Origin: Acidimicrobiales bacterium AG-414-N20
GTDB lineage: Bacteria; Actinomycetota; Acidimicrobiia; Acidimicrobiales; MedAcidi-G1
Assembly (NCBI GenBank): GCA_003214465.1
Contig: QCLO01000018.1
Span: forward strand, 1-37,185
Length of the DNA: 37,185 nt
Direction: 5' to 3'
Shown here: piece by piece, positions 24,715 to 33,237 of the stretch
How the letters are laid out: each line of letters starts with the position of its first letter
Numbering within the stretch: the first letter of the stretch is position 1
Notes under the pieces: model-generated
Seen by the model: only the letters and a program-made list of their open reading frames with translations
The model's database searches: none
Told to the model about the DNA's origin: nothing
Translations under genes and position numbers: made by a program

Positions 24715-24906
24715 ATGAGAGTGGTAGTCGATTTTGACCTTTGCGAAAGCAACGCCATATGTATGCAAATAGCCCCGGACATATTTGAAGTTAGAGATGA
24801 TGATTTCCTCTATATCTTGGATGAAACACCAAGTGAAGATCGCAGATCTAACCTTGAAGAAAGTGTTCAACGGTGTCCTAAGCAGGCAATTTCGATCGAA
24901 GAGTGA
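24715..24906 (+). CDS. Small ferredoxin (3Fe-4S/4Fe-4S type)
   Basis: This 63-residue ferredoxin follows the pattern of those that feed cytochrome P450s and Rieske oxygenases. Cluster ligands are C10 and C16 (LCESNAICMQIAPDIF) and a late C-P (QRCPKQAISI). The middle cluster cysteine is Ala, as in 3Fe-4S proteins. AAGGAG at 24705-24710 is the ribosome-binding site. The reductase gene follows after 24 bases. No P450 gene lies in the window, so its oxygenase must be elsewhere. Confidence 0.92.
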   Translation: MRVVVDFDLCESNAICMQIAPDIFEVRDDDFLYILDETPSEDRRSNLEESVQRCPKQAISIEE

Positions 24907-24930
24907 CCTAATAACAAAAGAAAGTTGACG

Positions 24931-26136
24931 ATGCACAGTTCTATAACAATTGTAGGAGCTTCGTTAGCTGGGGTTAGAGCGGCTGAAGCTTTGAGATCAG
25001 AGGGTTTTAAGGGGAATATCAAACTTTTAGGCGACGAAGCTCATATAGCCTATGACAGACCTCCTTTGTCAAAGAGTTTCTTAGAAGGAGAGATGACCTC
25101 TGAAAAACTGTCTTTATTAACATCAGAAAAAATTAATGAACTAGAAATCGAAGTCAGAACGGACAGTAAGGCGTCAAACCTCGACATCGAGTCACGAACT
25201 TTAGAGGTGAATGGAGAAGTAGAAGAATTTGATGCTTTGATAATTGCAACAGGTGCAAGAGCAAGAAAATTGCCTAACACCGATAAAATTAATGGCGTTC
25301 ATACCCTAAGAAGTCTTGACGACAGTATAAAAATACGTAAGTCATTTAAATCAGGGAATCCAAAAGTTGTAGTTGTAGGAGGTGGTTTCATTGGCTGCGA
25401 AGTCGCAGCCACAGCTTCCAATTTGGGTATTGAAGTCACGATAGTTGAATCTCAGGATGTACCCCTTTCTCATGTTTTAGGAGAAGAAGCTGGGAAAGTT
25501 ATTTCAGAATTACATACAAACAATGGTGTTCGGCTGAAATGCGGTGTCGAAGTCCAAGAAATAAAAGGTGATTCCCAAGTCGAAGGAGTCCTTCTTGAAG
25601 ACGGAACTCTATTGGAAGCAGATCTCGTAATTGTTGGAATTGGAGCTGTTCCAAATACGGAATGGTTGGAAAACTCTGGTTTGACAATTGAAAACGGAGT
25701 TTGTTGTGATCAAACATGCTTAGTAGCACCAAACATTGTGGCAGCGGGCGACGTGGCACGTTGGGACCATCAAGGTTATGGCAAGAGCATAAGACTAGAG
25801 CATTGGGATAATGCAGCGGAACAAGGAAAACATGCCGCATTAAGACTTTTACAGACCGAAGCCGAAGCACTTCCATACGCTCCAATTCCATGGTTTTGGA
25901 GCGACCAGTTTGATCGCAAGATTCAACTTGCGGGAATTAGTAGCCCAGAAGATGACTTTGAAGTAGTTGTCGATTCTCCAGATGAAGGAAGATTTACAGG
26001 TATATACGGTAGCGAAGGTAAATTAAGAGCAGTTCTTGGAATTAACCGCCCTCGACATGTTATGCAATTCAAGTCTTTGATGGAAAACAAAGCCTCATGG
26101 AAAGAAGCTTTAGATTTCGCCAAGGAAATCGGATAG
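24931..26136 (+). CDS. NAD(P)H-ferredoxin reductase, FAD-dependent
   Basis: This is a pyridine-nucleotide-disulphide-type flavoprotein of the putidaredoxin-reductase family that passes electrons from NAD(P)H to the adjacent ferredoxin. The FAD site is IVGASLAGVRAAEALRSEGF. The second Rossmann motif is VVVGGGFIGCEVAATASNLG near residue 148. The ATGARARKLP and AAGDVARW segments are typical, and a C-terminal reductase domain begins about residue 315 (PWFWSDQFDRKIQLAG). The ATG at 24931 is preferred to a TTG at 24925. No redox-active CxxxxC pair is present, as expected. Confidence 0.92.
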   Translation: MHSSITIVGASLAGVRAAEALRSEGFKGNIKLLGDEAHIAYDRPPLSKSFLEGEMTSEKLSLLTSEKINELEIEVRTDSKASNLDIESRTLEVNGEVEEFDALIIATGARARKLPNTDKINGVHTLRSLDDSIKIRKSFKSGNPKVVVVGGGFIGCEVAATASNLGIEVTIVESQDVPLSHVLGEEAGKVISELHTNNGVRLKCGVEVQEIKGDSQVEGVLLEDGTLLEADLVIVGIGAVPNTEWLENSGLTIENGVCCDQTCLVAPNIVAAGDVARWDHQGYGKSIRLEHWDNAAEQGKHAALRLLQTEAEALPYAPIPWFWSDQFDRKIQLAGISSPEDDFEVVVDSPDEGRFTGIYGSEGKLRAVLGINRPRHVMQFKSLMENKASWKEALDFAKEIG

Positions 26137-26143
26137 CGATTCT

Positions 26144-26629
26144 GTGATTCGGTCATTAAAAATTATTGTGACCCTTATGCTTTTATCAAATTGCACTTCG
26201 AGTTCTAACAATCTGGAATTTAAAATAGTTGAGCAAGCTATTCCAGAAGTTTTACTTCCGTCTTATCCTCACTTGGTAACTGAAGTTAATTGTCCTGAAT
26301 ACGTCAATAAAGATTTGGATACTATTTTTTGCACACTCCAAGTCGCTGGAAAAGAGATCTCAGTTTCGGTAACAGGGCCTGACGTGACAAATTCGTTCAA
26401 TCTTGATCCGAGAATAAAAATTATAGAAAGTGTCCAACTGGCTCAAAAAGTAAAGAAGCGACTGGATGATGATTTAGGCATAGAAAATAAAATCGAATGC
26501 ACGCCAGAAATTAGAGTAGCTCATCCGGGGGAACTTTTCGATTGTGAAATAATCGATTCGAATGGCATGGTTCATCATTTGCAAGTCAAAATTATTGACT
26601 TACATGGTTCATTTGAAATAATAAGCTGA
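26144..26629 (+). CDS. DUF4333-like lipoprotein with two repeats
   Basis: This 161-residue secreted protein has a short signal peptide ending LMLLSNC, a lipobox-like site with a less usual Asn before Cys18. Two related segments follow, each with a Cys pair: VNCPEYVNKDLDTIFC and IECTPEIRVAHPGELFDC. The spacing resembles DUF4333 domains of actinobacterial lipoproteins. The start is GTG, 7 bases after the reductase stop, with no clear ribosome-binding site, so translation may be coupled. Function is unknown. Confidence 0.7.
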   Translation: MIRSLKIIVTLMLLSNCTSSSNNLEFKIVEQAIPEVLLPSYPHLVTEVNCPEYVNKDLDTIFCTLQVAGKEISVSVTGPDVTNSFNLDPRIKIIESVQLAQKVKKRLDDDLGIENKIECTPEIRVAHPGELFDCEIIDSNGMVHHLQVKIIDLHGSFEIIS

Positions 26630-26691
26630 ACAAATGGATCTTTAAACTTTAAGACTTCTACACTTATCATTTGCCTCTCTAGAAAGTTGAA

Positions 26692-27693
26692 ATGAGTCAA
26701 AATAAAGAAAATCAACAACTTATTGATGTCGTTGGCGTAGGTAATGCAATAGTTGATGTGATAACTGAGGTCGAAGAGTCATTCATCAAAAAACAAAATT
26801 TGACAAAAGGGTCGATGAGTCTGATAAGTGAAGAACGTTCCGCTGAAATGCATCAAGCAATGCCAGCAGGTAAAGAAATGCCGGGAGGTTCGGCAGCAAA
26901 TACAATGGTGGGTGTCGCACAATTAGGCGGATCGGCGGCTTATATCGGCAAGATTTCAGAAGATTACCTTGGCCAGGTATTCAGAGAAGGAATGTTGAAA
27001 GCCGGGGTTAATTTTTCCTGTGGGATTGATGAAGATTTACCCACAGCACGTTGTTTGATTCAAGTAACTCCTGATGCTCAGCGAACAATGAATACTTTCC
27101 TAGGTATATCTGCGTATCTGTCAGCAGAAGATGTAAAACAAGAATTAGTTGCCTCTTCTGAACTTCTTTATTGCGAGGGGTATTTATGGGATACCGATGA
27201 GTCCAAAGAGGCCATACGTAAAGCGATGAAGATTTCCAAATCTTCAAATCGTAAAGTTGCTCTTGCTTTGTCAGACATTTTTTGTGTAGAGAGACACCGT
27301 GAAGATTGGCTTGAACTTTTAAAAGAATTTGTCGACTATATTTTTTGCAACGAAAGCGAAATCTGCGCTCTTTATATGACCAAAGATTTAGATAAAGCAA
27401 TCGAAAAAGTTGCAAAAAACGTAGATGCTGCATTCATAACACTTGGCTCCAGAGGATCAGTAGTCGTAGAAAACTCTAAAAAAATTGAAGTTGAAGCAGT
27501 TCCAGTTAAAGGAGTTGTTGATAGCACAGGTGCAGGCGACATTTTTGCTAGTGGTGTAATTTTTGGAATGAGCCGAAAGTTGCCTTTGGATAAGTGTGCA
27601 GAGATTGGTTCACTGATGGCTTCAGAAGTGATCACTAGTTTTGGTCCACGAATTGAAAAAGATCCAAAAAAAATAGTAGAACATCTCTTATAG
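26692..27693 (+). CDS. PfkB-family kinase, adenosine kinase-like
   Basis: This ribokinase-fold sugar/nucleoside kinase has 333 residues. It has GNAIVDVI near residue 17, MPGGSAANTMVGVAQLGG near 62 and the catalytic DSTGAGDIFASGVIFG near 279 with its anion-hole glycines and catalytic Asp. The sequence style (ISEDYLGQVFREGM, PDAQRTMNTFLG) matches bacterial adenosine-kinase-like PfkB proteins. With adenosine deaminase and a nucleoside-type transporter nearby, phosphorylation of adenosine to AMP is a reasonable guess. A TATCAT hexamer at 26665-26670 may be its -10, with AGAAAG before the ATG. Confidence 0.85.
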   Translation: MSQNKENQQLIDVVGVGNAIVDVITEVEESFIKKQNLTKGSMSLISEERSAEMHQAMPAGKEMPGGSAANTMVGVAQLGGSAAYIGKISEDYLGQVFREGMLKAGVNFSCGIDEDLPTARCLIQVTPDAQRTMNTFLGISAYLSAEDVKQELVASSELLYCEGYLWDTDESKEAIRKAMKISKSSNRKVALALSDIFCVERHREDWLELLKEFVDYIFCNESEICALYMTKDLDKAIEKVAKNVDAAFITLGSRGSVVVENSKKIEVEAVPVKGVVDSTGAGDIFASGVIFGMSRKLPLDKCAEIGSLMASEVITSFGPRIEKDPKKIVEHLL

Positions 27694-27727
27694 TCGCCCA
27701 ATTGTCGTGATGATCGTGACTCTCAGC

Positions 27728-27733
27728 TAGCTT
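27728..27733 (+). promoter_or_regulatory. -10 hexamer for leaderless dienoyl-CoA isomerase gene
   Basis: TAGCTT ends exactly 6 nt before the ATG at 27740, where no Shine-Dalgarno sequence is present. TTGTCG at 27702-27707 is only a weak -35, 20 nt upstream. Confidence 0.5.
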
Positions 27734-27739
27734 GGTCTC

Positions 27740-28588
27740 ATGAATGAATACAAGTGTTTCGATGTCTCAATAGAAAAAGGTGTCGCAACTGTTACTTTAA
27801 ACAGAGGCGAAAAACTAAACACCATGATTCCAGCCTTTTGGTCTGAGTTGCCAAAAGTTATCGGTGAAATTAATTCCAGTGGGGAAGCTAGGGTAATCGT
27901 TTTAGCTTCAACGGGAAAACATTTTTCAGCCGGTATGGATCTTGCGGTTTTTTCAATGGGCTCTGGTGATTCACAGGCAGAGGTTGGAAGAGTTAGGGCC
28001 AACCTTCGCGAAAATGCTCTTCATCTACAAGATTCTTTTAGTTGTTTAGAGAAAGCGCGGATCCCTGTATTAGCTGCCATACAGGGAGGGTGCATAGGGG
28101 GCGCAGTTGACATGGTTACAGCGTGTGATATGAGATACGCATCTGAGGACGCTTTCTTTTGCATACAGGAAATAAATATAGGCATGACAGCTGATGTAGG
28201 AACACTTCAAAGACTGCCAAAGCTCATCCCTGAAGGGGTATGTCGAGAGCTAGCATATACAGGAAGAAGAATGCAGGCAGATGAAGCAAAATCAGTTGGT
28301 CTGGTAAACGAAGTTTTTTCTGACCAAGAGACTCTTTTGGATGGTGTCATGGAGATTGCAGAAGAGATTGCTTCAAAATCACCGCTAGCTATTTGGGGCT
28401 CAAAGGAGATGATTACATATTCACGAGACCATTCAACATCAGACTCTTTGAATTACATAGCTACTTGGCAGTCAGGTATGTTCCAACCTGCCGATATGAA
28501 AGAAGCTTTTCAAGCAAAAGCGGAAAATCGACCCTCAGAATTTGATGACTTGTTACCACTTAACAGAGGTTTGGATGAGGGAATCTGA
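27740..28588 (+). CDS. Delta(3,5)-delta(2,4)-dienoyl-CoA isomerase-like crotonase
   Basis: This 282-residue crotonase-fold enzyme has FSAGMDLAVF and IQGGCIGGAVDMVTACDMRYAS as oxyanion-hole segments. It is followed by FFCIQEINIGMTADVGTLQRLPKLIP, where Glu and Asp occupy the positions of the two catalytic acids of mammalian ECH1. The TADVGTLQRLPK string is highly diagnostic of that isomerase, which shifts double bonds during breakdown of odd-position unsaturated fatty acids. It appears leaderless. The gene stop lies inside a short hairpin shared with the convergent gene. Confidence 0.88.
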   Translation: MNEYKCFDVSIEKGVATVTLNRGEKLNTMIPAFWSELPKVIGEINSSGEARVIVLASTGKHFSAGMDLAVFSMGSGDSQAEVGRVRANLRENALHLQDSFSCLEKARIPVLAAIQGGCIGGAVDMVTACDMRYASEDAFFCIQEINIGMTADVGTLQRLPKLIPEGVCRELAYTGRRMQADEAKSVGLVNEVFSDQETLLDGVMEIAEEIASKSPLAIWGSKEMITYSRDHSTSDSLNYIATWQSGMFQPADMKEAFQAKAENRPSEFDDLLPLNRGLDEGI

Positions 28589-28603
28589 AAAGAAATTTTT
28601 CAG
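28585..28603. terminator. Short hairpin between convergent genes
   Basis: CTGAAAA (28585-28591) and TTTTCAG (28597-28603) form a 7-bp stem with a 5-base loop. It includes the stop codon of the isomerase gene and is flanked by AT-rich sequence. It is weak and AT-rich, and could act in both directions. Confidence 0.35.
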
Positions 28604-28608
28604 AAAAA

Positions 28609-29208
28609 TTAATCGTTTAAAAATTCGAAACCTAGGTCTCCGAGGGTCACTAAAGAACTAGAAACCCAAGTTCCAAGTTGGCTGAAGTGAAGATCTAACC
28701 CCGAGATGTCTTCAAGAACCTTTGAACTCAGTTCATAACTGCCCTCATAAGATACTTCGATTGCCCACTCCGGCTTATCGATCTTATTCTTATTGTCAAT
28801 TTCGTGGATTGTCTCTAAAGTAGTTCCAGATTTTTCAAATGTGCTGTTCTCCAACTTTGGATTACTTGAGGGAAGATTATCAACGAATAATTGCGGATCT
28901 GGCTTGCTCGCCAGGCGTTGAAGTCTCAGAACCAAGCCGACAAGTATTTCTATCGGTTCTCCTAATTCTCCGTCTTGACACCATCGCCTATAAGAAGTCT
29001 GCGACCATGTTGGCCATTCGAGTGCAAGGTCACAATGTATGCGTGGCGGCTTTCCCTCACCTGGTAATCCGTAACTAACTCTCCAAAACGTGTTACCTAT
29101 TAAGAGGTCGTTATAAAAACTTTCTTCCATATTTTGCCTCTCGAGACGCGCGCTCTCAAGAGAGTCTCTTAAAGCACCTATTGCATCGGAAAATACGTGG
29201 TCAATCAC
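28609..29208 (-). CDS. Protein of unknown function
   Basis: I do not recognise this 199-residue protein. It is acidic and soluble, without a signal peptide or membrane helix. The N-terminal half carries a Trp-rich stretch (TFWRVSYGLPGEGKPPRIHCDLALEWPTWSQTSYRRW) that looks conserved. The middle (about 110-145) is Ser/Asn/Lys-rich and probably a linker. The C-terminal half has a beta-rich look (EWAIEVSYEGSYELS). The start is GTG at 29208. TAAATT lies 7 nt upstream, so a leaderless transcript is possible. It stands alone between the convergent isomerase and the upstream synthetase operon. Confidence 0.65.
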   Translation of the reverse strand: MIDHVFSDAIGALRDSLESARLERQNMEESFYNDLLIGNTFWRVSYGLPGEGKPPRIHCDLALEWPTWSQTSYRRWCQDGELGEPIEILVGLVLRLQRLASKPDPQLFVDNLPSSNPKLENSTFEKSGTTLETIHEIDNKNKIDKPEWAIEVSYEGSYELSSKVLEDISGLDLHFSQLGTWVSSSLVTLGDLGFEFLND

Positions 29209-29245
29209 TTAAGACAATTTAGCTAACACATTTATCGTAGAAAAG

Positions 29246-30706
29246 TCAGTTGCTTTGATTTCTCCAGATTGCATATCTGACAAGATGGTTGAGAGCTGAT
29301 ACAGCTCTGTTTGCCGATGCGTAACATAACTGACCCGAGTCACGGATGGTTTTGACCATTGGATTATTTGGTTGAGTAGTAGCAAGTTCTGAAGCGATCA
29401 AGATTGGTTTACCTGATGACAAAGAAGCTTTGATTGAAACTTCTGCGTACCTTCTTTCCTGGCGTTCATGAAAGTTAACAATTCTTTCCAGACCGTGATT
29501 AGGGTAGAACTTTCCAGTCCTTACAAGATTTGCAGTATTCCCTTGTATGCCTAGTCCAAGCTGAATAATTGAATCAATCTCTGGATGCTTGGAAGCTATT
29601 GAGAGAAGTTCTGGAATTGTGTCTCTAGTTTCGCCTCCTGCTAAATCGATCGGATTATTTTTACTCCAACGTGGAGGCAGTAATTTGTTGATTTCTTCTT
29701 TTAAATCATTTGGGAGGGGTGTTAGAACTAATTCAGAACTGTTACTAATTGCATCTGCAGTCACCACACCCCATCCACCTGCTGTTGTCAGAACGAGCAC
29801 GCGTGGACCGCTAGGCAGAGGTTGTGTAGCGAATGTAGCGGCAATCTCAAAGGCTGATTCGATATTAGGAGCACGTGTTATACCAGCTTGCCTTGCCATA
29901 CCTTCAAAAATTTTAGAGTCACTTGCGAGCGAGCCTGTATGAGAAGCAGCTGCTCTTTGACCTCCCATAGTGGTTCCACCTTTTACGAGCACAATTGGCA
30001 ATTTCTTCGTGATTGTTTTAATTCTTTCGAAAAAATCTCGACCTTTTTCCAAACCTTCTAGATAGCAGAGAGCTACATCGGTAGCTGGATCAGTAGAAAA
30101 CCATTCAAGGAAGTCAATTATTTCTGTAGCGGCAGCATTTCCAGCTGAAACTGATCTACTTATACCAATACCAGTTTGATTCGCATAGTTAAGAAAACTT
30201 GAAACAAAATTACCTGACTGAGAGACCACAGCTATACGCCCTTTTGGAGCGTAAGGCGCAACAATTTGTGCACAAAGACCAGCGGGTGGAGAAACGACTC
30301 CTTGACCATTCGGGCCGGCAAGAACGAGATCTAATTCCGCTGCTAAAGCAACTAGTCTTTTTTCGGCTTTTAAACCCTCTTCACCTGTTTCTGAGTATCC
30401 GCCAGCGGCACAAAAAACTGCTTTTACACCTTTTTCGGATGCTTTACGAAGTAACTCTTCGTTCATCTCGACAGGAGTGCACAAAATCATCAAATCAGCT
30501 TCATTTTCAGGGATGGAGTCAAGAGAAGTAGTTACTTTTTGTTCCAGAACCGTAGATTCTTCACGCCCAATAGCGAAAACTTTCCCCTCGTATCCACATG
30601 AAAGAATATTGTGCAGAGCTACAAAACCGAATTTTCCAGGATGACTAGAAACTCCCGTAACTATCACTCCTCTCGGCTCAAAAAGGAATTTAAGATCCTT
30701 AGTCAT
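29246..30706 (-). CDS. NDP-forming acyl-CoA synthetase, alpha-like subunit
   Basis: This CoA-binding/ligase half of an acetate-CoA ligase (ADP-forming)-type enzyme interconverts an acyl-CoA with acid plus ATP. An N-terminal Rossmann CoA-binding domain (FEPRGVIVTGVSSHPGKFGF) is followed by two succinyl-CoA synthetase-like domains. The ASHTGSLASD motif provides the His that is phosphorylated in the reaction. The usual GPN string (LAGPNGQGVV) is present. Its start overlaps the end of the ATP-grasp subunit gene by 4 bases, so both are coexpressed. Acyl specificity is not predictable. Confidence 0.88.
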   Translation of the reverse strand: MTKDLKFLFEPRGVIVTGVSSHPGKFGFVALHNILSCGYEGKVFAIGREESTVLEQKVTTSLDSIPENEADLMILCTPVEMNEELLRKASEKGVKAVFCAAGGYSETGEEGLKAEKRLVALAAELDLVLAGPNGQGVVSPPAGLCAQIVAPYAPKGRIAVVSQSGNFVSSFLNYANQTGIGISRSVSAGNAAATEIIDFLEWFSTDPATDVALCYLEGLEKGRDFFERIKTITKKLPIVLVKGGTTMGGQRAAASHTGSLASDSKIFEGMARQAGITRAPNIESAFEIAATFATQPLPSGPRVLVLTTAGGWGVVTADAISNSSELVLTPLPNDLKEEINKLLPPRWSKNNPIDLAGGETRDTIPELLSIASKHPEIDSIIQLGLGIQGNTANLVRTGKFYPNHGLERIVNFHERQERRYAEVSIKASLSSGKPILIASELATTQPNNPMVKTIRDSGQLCYASANRAVSALNHLVRYAIWRNQSN

Positions 30707-31344
30707 AACGATTCCTCTTTTATTTCAACGAGAGCGTCAACTGCTATAGGAATGCCTTTGACGAGAATTAATGGATTTAAATCAATCGATAAAATTTTGT
30801 CATCTTTGGCTAGATCACCCAGCTTTATAAGCAAATCAATTGTTGCGTCAATGTCAAGAGCTTCTTCTCCACGAAATTCTTTCAATAGGTCGGTTGTTTT
30901 CAATGAAGAAATTAGATCCCTAGCGTCATAAGGAGTAATCGGTGCGAGTCTGAATTCAACATCTGCTATGGCTTCAGCAAGGACTCCACCAAATCCAAAC
31001 ATTACACAAGGCCCAAATTGAGAATCCCTGACTACACCTGCAATAACTTCACGTGAGCCGGAGAGCATTTCTGTAATAAGCAAATCACTATCATCGATTT
31101 TATTCTCAAGAAGTTCATTAGCAGCGTTTAAAAATTCAGACTCCGTTTTTAGATTAAGTCTCACAAATCCTTGCTCGGTTTTGTGAGCAATAGAGGAGCC
31201 ATTTAATTTCAGTGCATTAGGGAAGCCGATTTCTCTTGCTGCGTTTAGAGCTTCATCAATATCGCTAGCAGTCTTCCATCTTGAAACAGAAATTCCTGCA
31301 CTTTCGACTATCTGGCGTGATTCTGATTCTGAAGCAGTTGTCAT
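30703..31344 (-). CDS. NDP-forming acyl-CoA synthetase, ATP-grasp (beta-like) subunit
   Basis: This 213-residue ATP-grasp domain protein is the nucleotide-binding partner of the downstream CoA-ligase subunit. Family signs are FPNALKLNGSSIAHKTEQGFVRLNL (Lys and His contacts to nucleotide), LITEMLSGSREVIAGVVRDSQFGPCVMFGFGGVLAE and the closing DLNPLILVKG. In many bacteria the two parts are fused in one chain; here they are separate. The ATG at 31344 has a weak purine-rich stretch upstream. The adenosine deaminase gene lies 35 bases further upstream on the same strand. Confidence 0.9.
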   Translation of the reverse strand: MTTASESESRQIVESAGISVSRWKTASDIDEALNAAREIGFPNALKLNGSSIAHKTEQGFVRLNLKTESEFLNAANELLENKIDDSDLLITEMLSGSREVIAGVVRDSQFGPCVMFGFGGVLAEAIADVEFRLAPITPYDARDLISSLKTTDLLKEFRGEEALDIDATIDLLIKLGDLAKDDKILSIDLNPLILVKGIPIAVDALVEIKEESL

Positions 31345-31379
31345 AATGAATCTCAGTTCCCTGTAACTATGAGACGGTT

Positions 31380-32471
31380 TCAGGAAAGGTTTTTCCAGCC
31401 CGGTTTAATAACTTTCTCAATTAAGTGAATCCTTTCATCAAAAGGAAGGAAAGCACTTTTCATAGCGTTAACTGTAAGCCAAGAAAAGTCATCTAGGTCC
31501 CAGCCAAAAGCTTTATTTAATGAAAGCAACTCAGAAGTCATCGAAACGTTACTCATTAGCCTGTTATCAGTATTAACGGTAACTCTAAAACCCAATTCTT
31601 TCAGAAGTCCAATGGGATGTTCTTCCAATGATTGGACTGCGCCTGTGTGAATGTTAGATGTTGGGCATAATTCTAAAGGTATCCTTCTATCTCTGATGAA
31701 GGAAGCCAGACTGCCAAGTATGAAGTTGCCTGATGAATCTAGTTCAATATCATCAATAATTCTCACTCCATGACCTAAACGCTCCGCTCCGCAGTATTGG
31801 ACAGCTTCCCAAATGGAAGGTAACCCAAATGCTTCACCAGCATGGATTGTAAAATGGAAATTTTCTCTTTGAAGTAATTGAAACGCCTCTAAATGATCCG
31901 TTGGAGGGTAGCCGGCTTCACGGCCAGCGATATCAAAACCAACGACTCCTTTATCGCGAAAGTCAACGGCAGCTTCGGCGATTGTTTTGGAGTCGTTGCT
32001 GGTTCTCATAGCAGTAATAATTGTTCTTAAAGTTAGATTGGTCCCTGATGAACCTTCAGAGAAACCAGATAAAACTGCTTCTATCACTTCATGGATAGAT
32101 AGTTTCTGTGTCGTAAAAAGAGACGGCGCAAATCTTATTTCTGCGTACACACAGCCATCTTCAGCAAGATCCTCTGCGCATTCTTTGGCAACGCGATGGC
32201 AAGAGTATTCATCCTGCATCACCCCCACTGTGTGGGCAAAAGTTTCAAGGTACAAGTTCAGATCCCTGCGGTTAGCACCTTCGTGAAACCATTCCGATAA
32301 TTTTTCGACATTGCTTGACGGTAGTTCTTTGTATCCAGAAATATCAGCAAGATCAATAACCGTAGAGGGACGAAGGCCGCCGTCAAGATGGTCGTGTAAG
32401 AGAACTTTAGGCCCTCTGGCTACAAGGTCAGGAAAAACAGATTCATCAAAGCCAGAACCTTCACTAGTCAT
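31380..32471 (-). CDS. add: Adenosine deaminase
   Basis: This enzyme deaminates adenosine (and deoxyadenosine) to inosine in purine salvage. Metal ligands and catalytic residues are in place: HDHLDGG near residue 26 (HxH), HAGE near 215 with the catalytic Glu, ERLGHGV near 235, CPTSN near 270 and NTDN near 299 with the metal-binding Asp. At 363 residues it is normal in length. The start ATG has no Shine-Dalgarno sequence; TAGACT lies 5 nt upstream, close to the leaderless pattern. Related adenine or aminodeoxyfutalosine deaminases share the fold, so exact specificity is not certain. Confidence 0.88.
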   Translation of the reverse strand: MTSEGSGFDESVFPDLVARGPKVLLHDHLDGGLRPSTVIDLADISGYKELPSSNVEKLSEWFHEGANRRDLNLYLETFAHTVGVMQDEYSCHRVAKECAEDLAEDGCVYAEIRFAPSLFTTQKLSIHEVIEAVLSGFSEGSSGTNLTLRTIITAMRTSNDSKTIAEAAVDFRDKGVVGFDIAGREAGYPPTDHLEAFQLLQRENFHFTIHAGEAFGLPSIWEAVQYCGAERLGHGVRIIDDIELDSSGNFILGSLASFIRDRRIPLELCPTSNIHTGAVQSLEEHPIGLLKELGFRVTVNTDNRLMSNVSMTSELLSLNKAFGWDLDDFSWLTVNAMKSAFLPFDERIHLIEKVIKPGWKNLS

Positions 32472-32508
32472 GCCTAAGTCTATCTAGTTGGATGGAACAA
32501 AAAAGAAG

Positions 32509-33237
32509 TCAATAAAGGATCTTGTCGAAGAAATCCTTAGTTCTTTGTTCTTTAGGACTTTCGAAAACCTGATTAGGGGGACCGATTTCAACAACCATTC
32601 CTTCGTCCATGAATACTAAACGGTCACCAGCCGCTTTAGCAAAACCCATTTCATGTGTTACTACTGCCATGGTCATTCCTTCAGAGGCAAGCTCAAGCAT
32701 TACATCTAGAACTTCTTTTACCATTTCAGGATCTAATGCTGAAGTAGGTTCGTCAAAAAGCATAATTTTTGGTTCCATCGCTAATGACCTAGCAATAGCT
32801 ACCCTTTGTTGTTGTCCACCTGATAGTTGACGCGGATATGAATCCGCCTTATCGGGAATCCCTACTCTTAGGAGTTGTTTCATGGTCATTTCATTAGCTT
32901 CACTTTTGCTACGTCCTCTTACTTTTCGTTGAGCTAAACAGATATTTTCCATCACCGTTAAATGAGGGAATAAGTTGAATTGTTGAAATACCATGCCCAC
33001 TTCAGCTCTAATTGTGTCAATATCACATTCTGGGTCCGTCAATTCGACTCCATCGATAGCTATTGATCCTTCAGTTGGGATTTCAAGCCTGTTAATACAC
33101 CTAAGAACTGTTGATTTGCCTGAACCGCTGGGGCCAACAATCACGACCACTTCACCTTCAGCTATCTCCAGATCAACGTTTTGGACAGCGTGAATATTTT
33201 TGTTGAAGGTTTTAGATAGGTTCTTAATTGAGATCAT
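32509..33237 (-). CDS. Polar amino acid ABC importer ATPase (GlnQ/HisP-like)
   Basis: This is the ATPase subunit of a polar amino acid uptake transporter. It has Walker [10 protein letters not shown], the Q-loop [12 protein letters not shown], signature [14 protein letters not shown], Walker [15 protein letters not shown] and the H-loop THEMGFA. The ITV...N and DPEMVKEV strings match the GlnQ/HisP group. The ATG shares one base with the stop of the permease gene, so the two are translated together. No periplasmic-type binding protein gene lies next to them. Confidence 0.94.
   Translation of the reverse strand: MISIKNLSKTFNKNIHAVQNVDLEIAEGEVVVIVGPSGSGKSTVLRCINRLEIPTEGSIAIDGVELTDPECDIDTIRAEVGMVFQQFNLFPHLTVMENICLAQRKVRGRSKSEANEMTMKQLLRVGIPDKADSYPRQLSGGQQQRVAIARSLAMEPKIMLFDEPTSALDPEMVKEVLDVMLELASEGMTMAVVTHEMGFAKAAGDRLVFMDEGMVVEIGPPNQVFESPKEQRTKDFFDKILY

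Noticed and set aside
29589-29942. Plus-strand frame of 117 residues inside the acyl-CoA synthetase alpha gene
   Set aside because: It lies opposite a clearly conserved coding region and shows no domain of its own.
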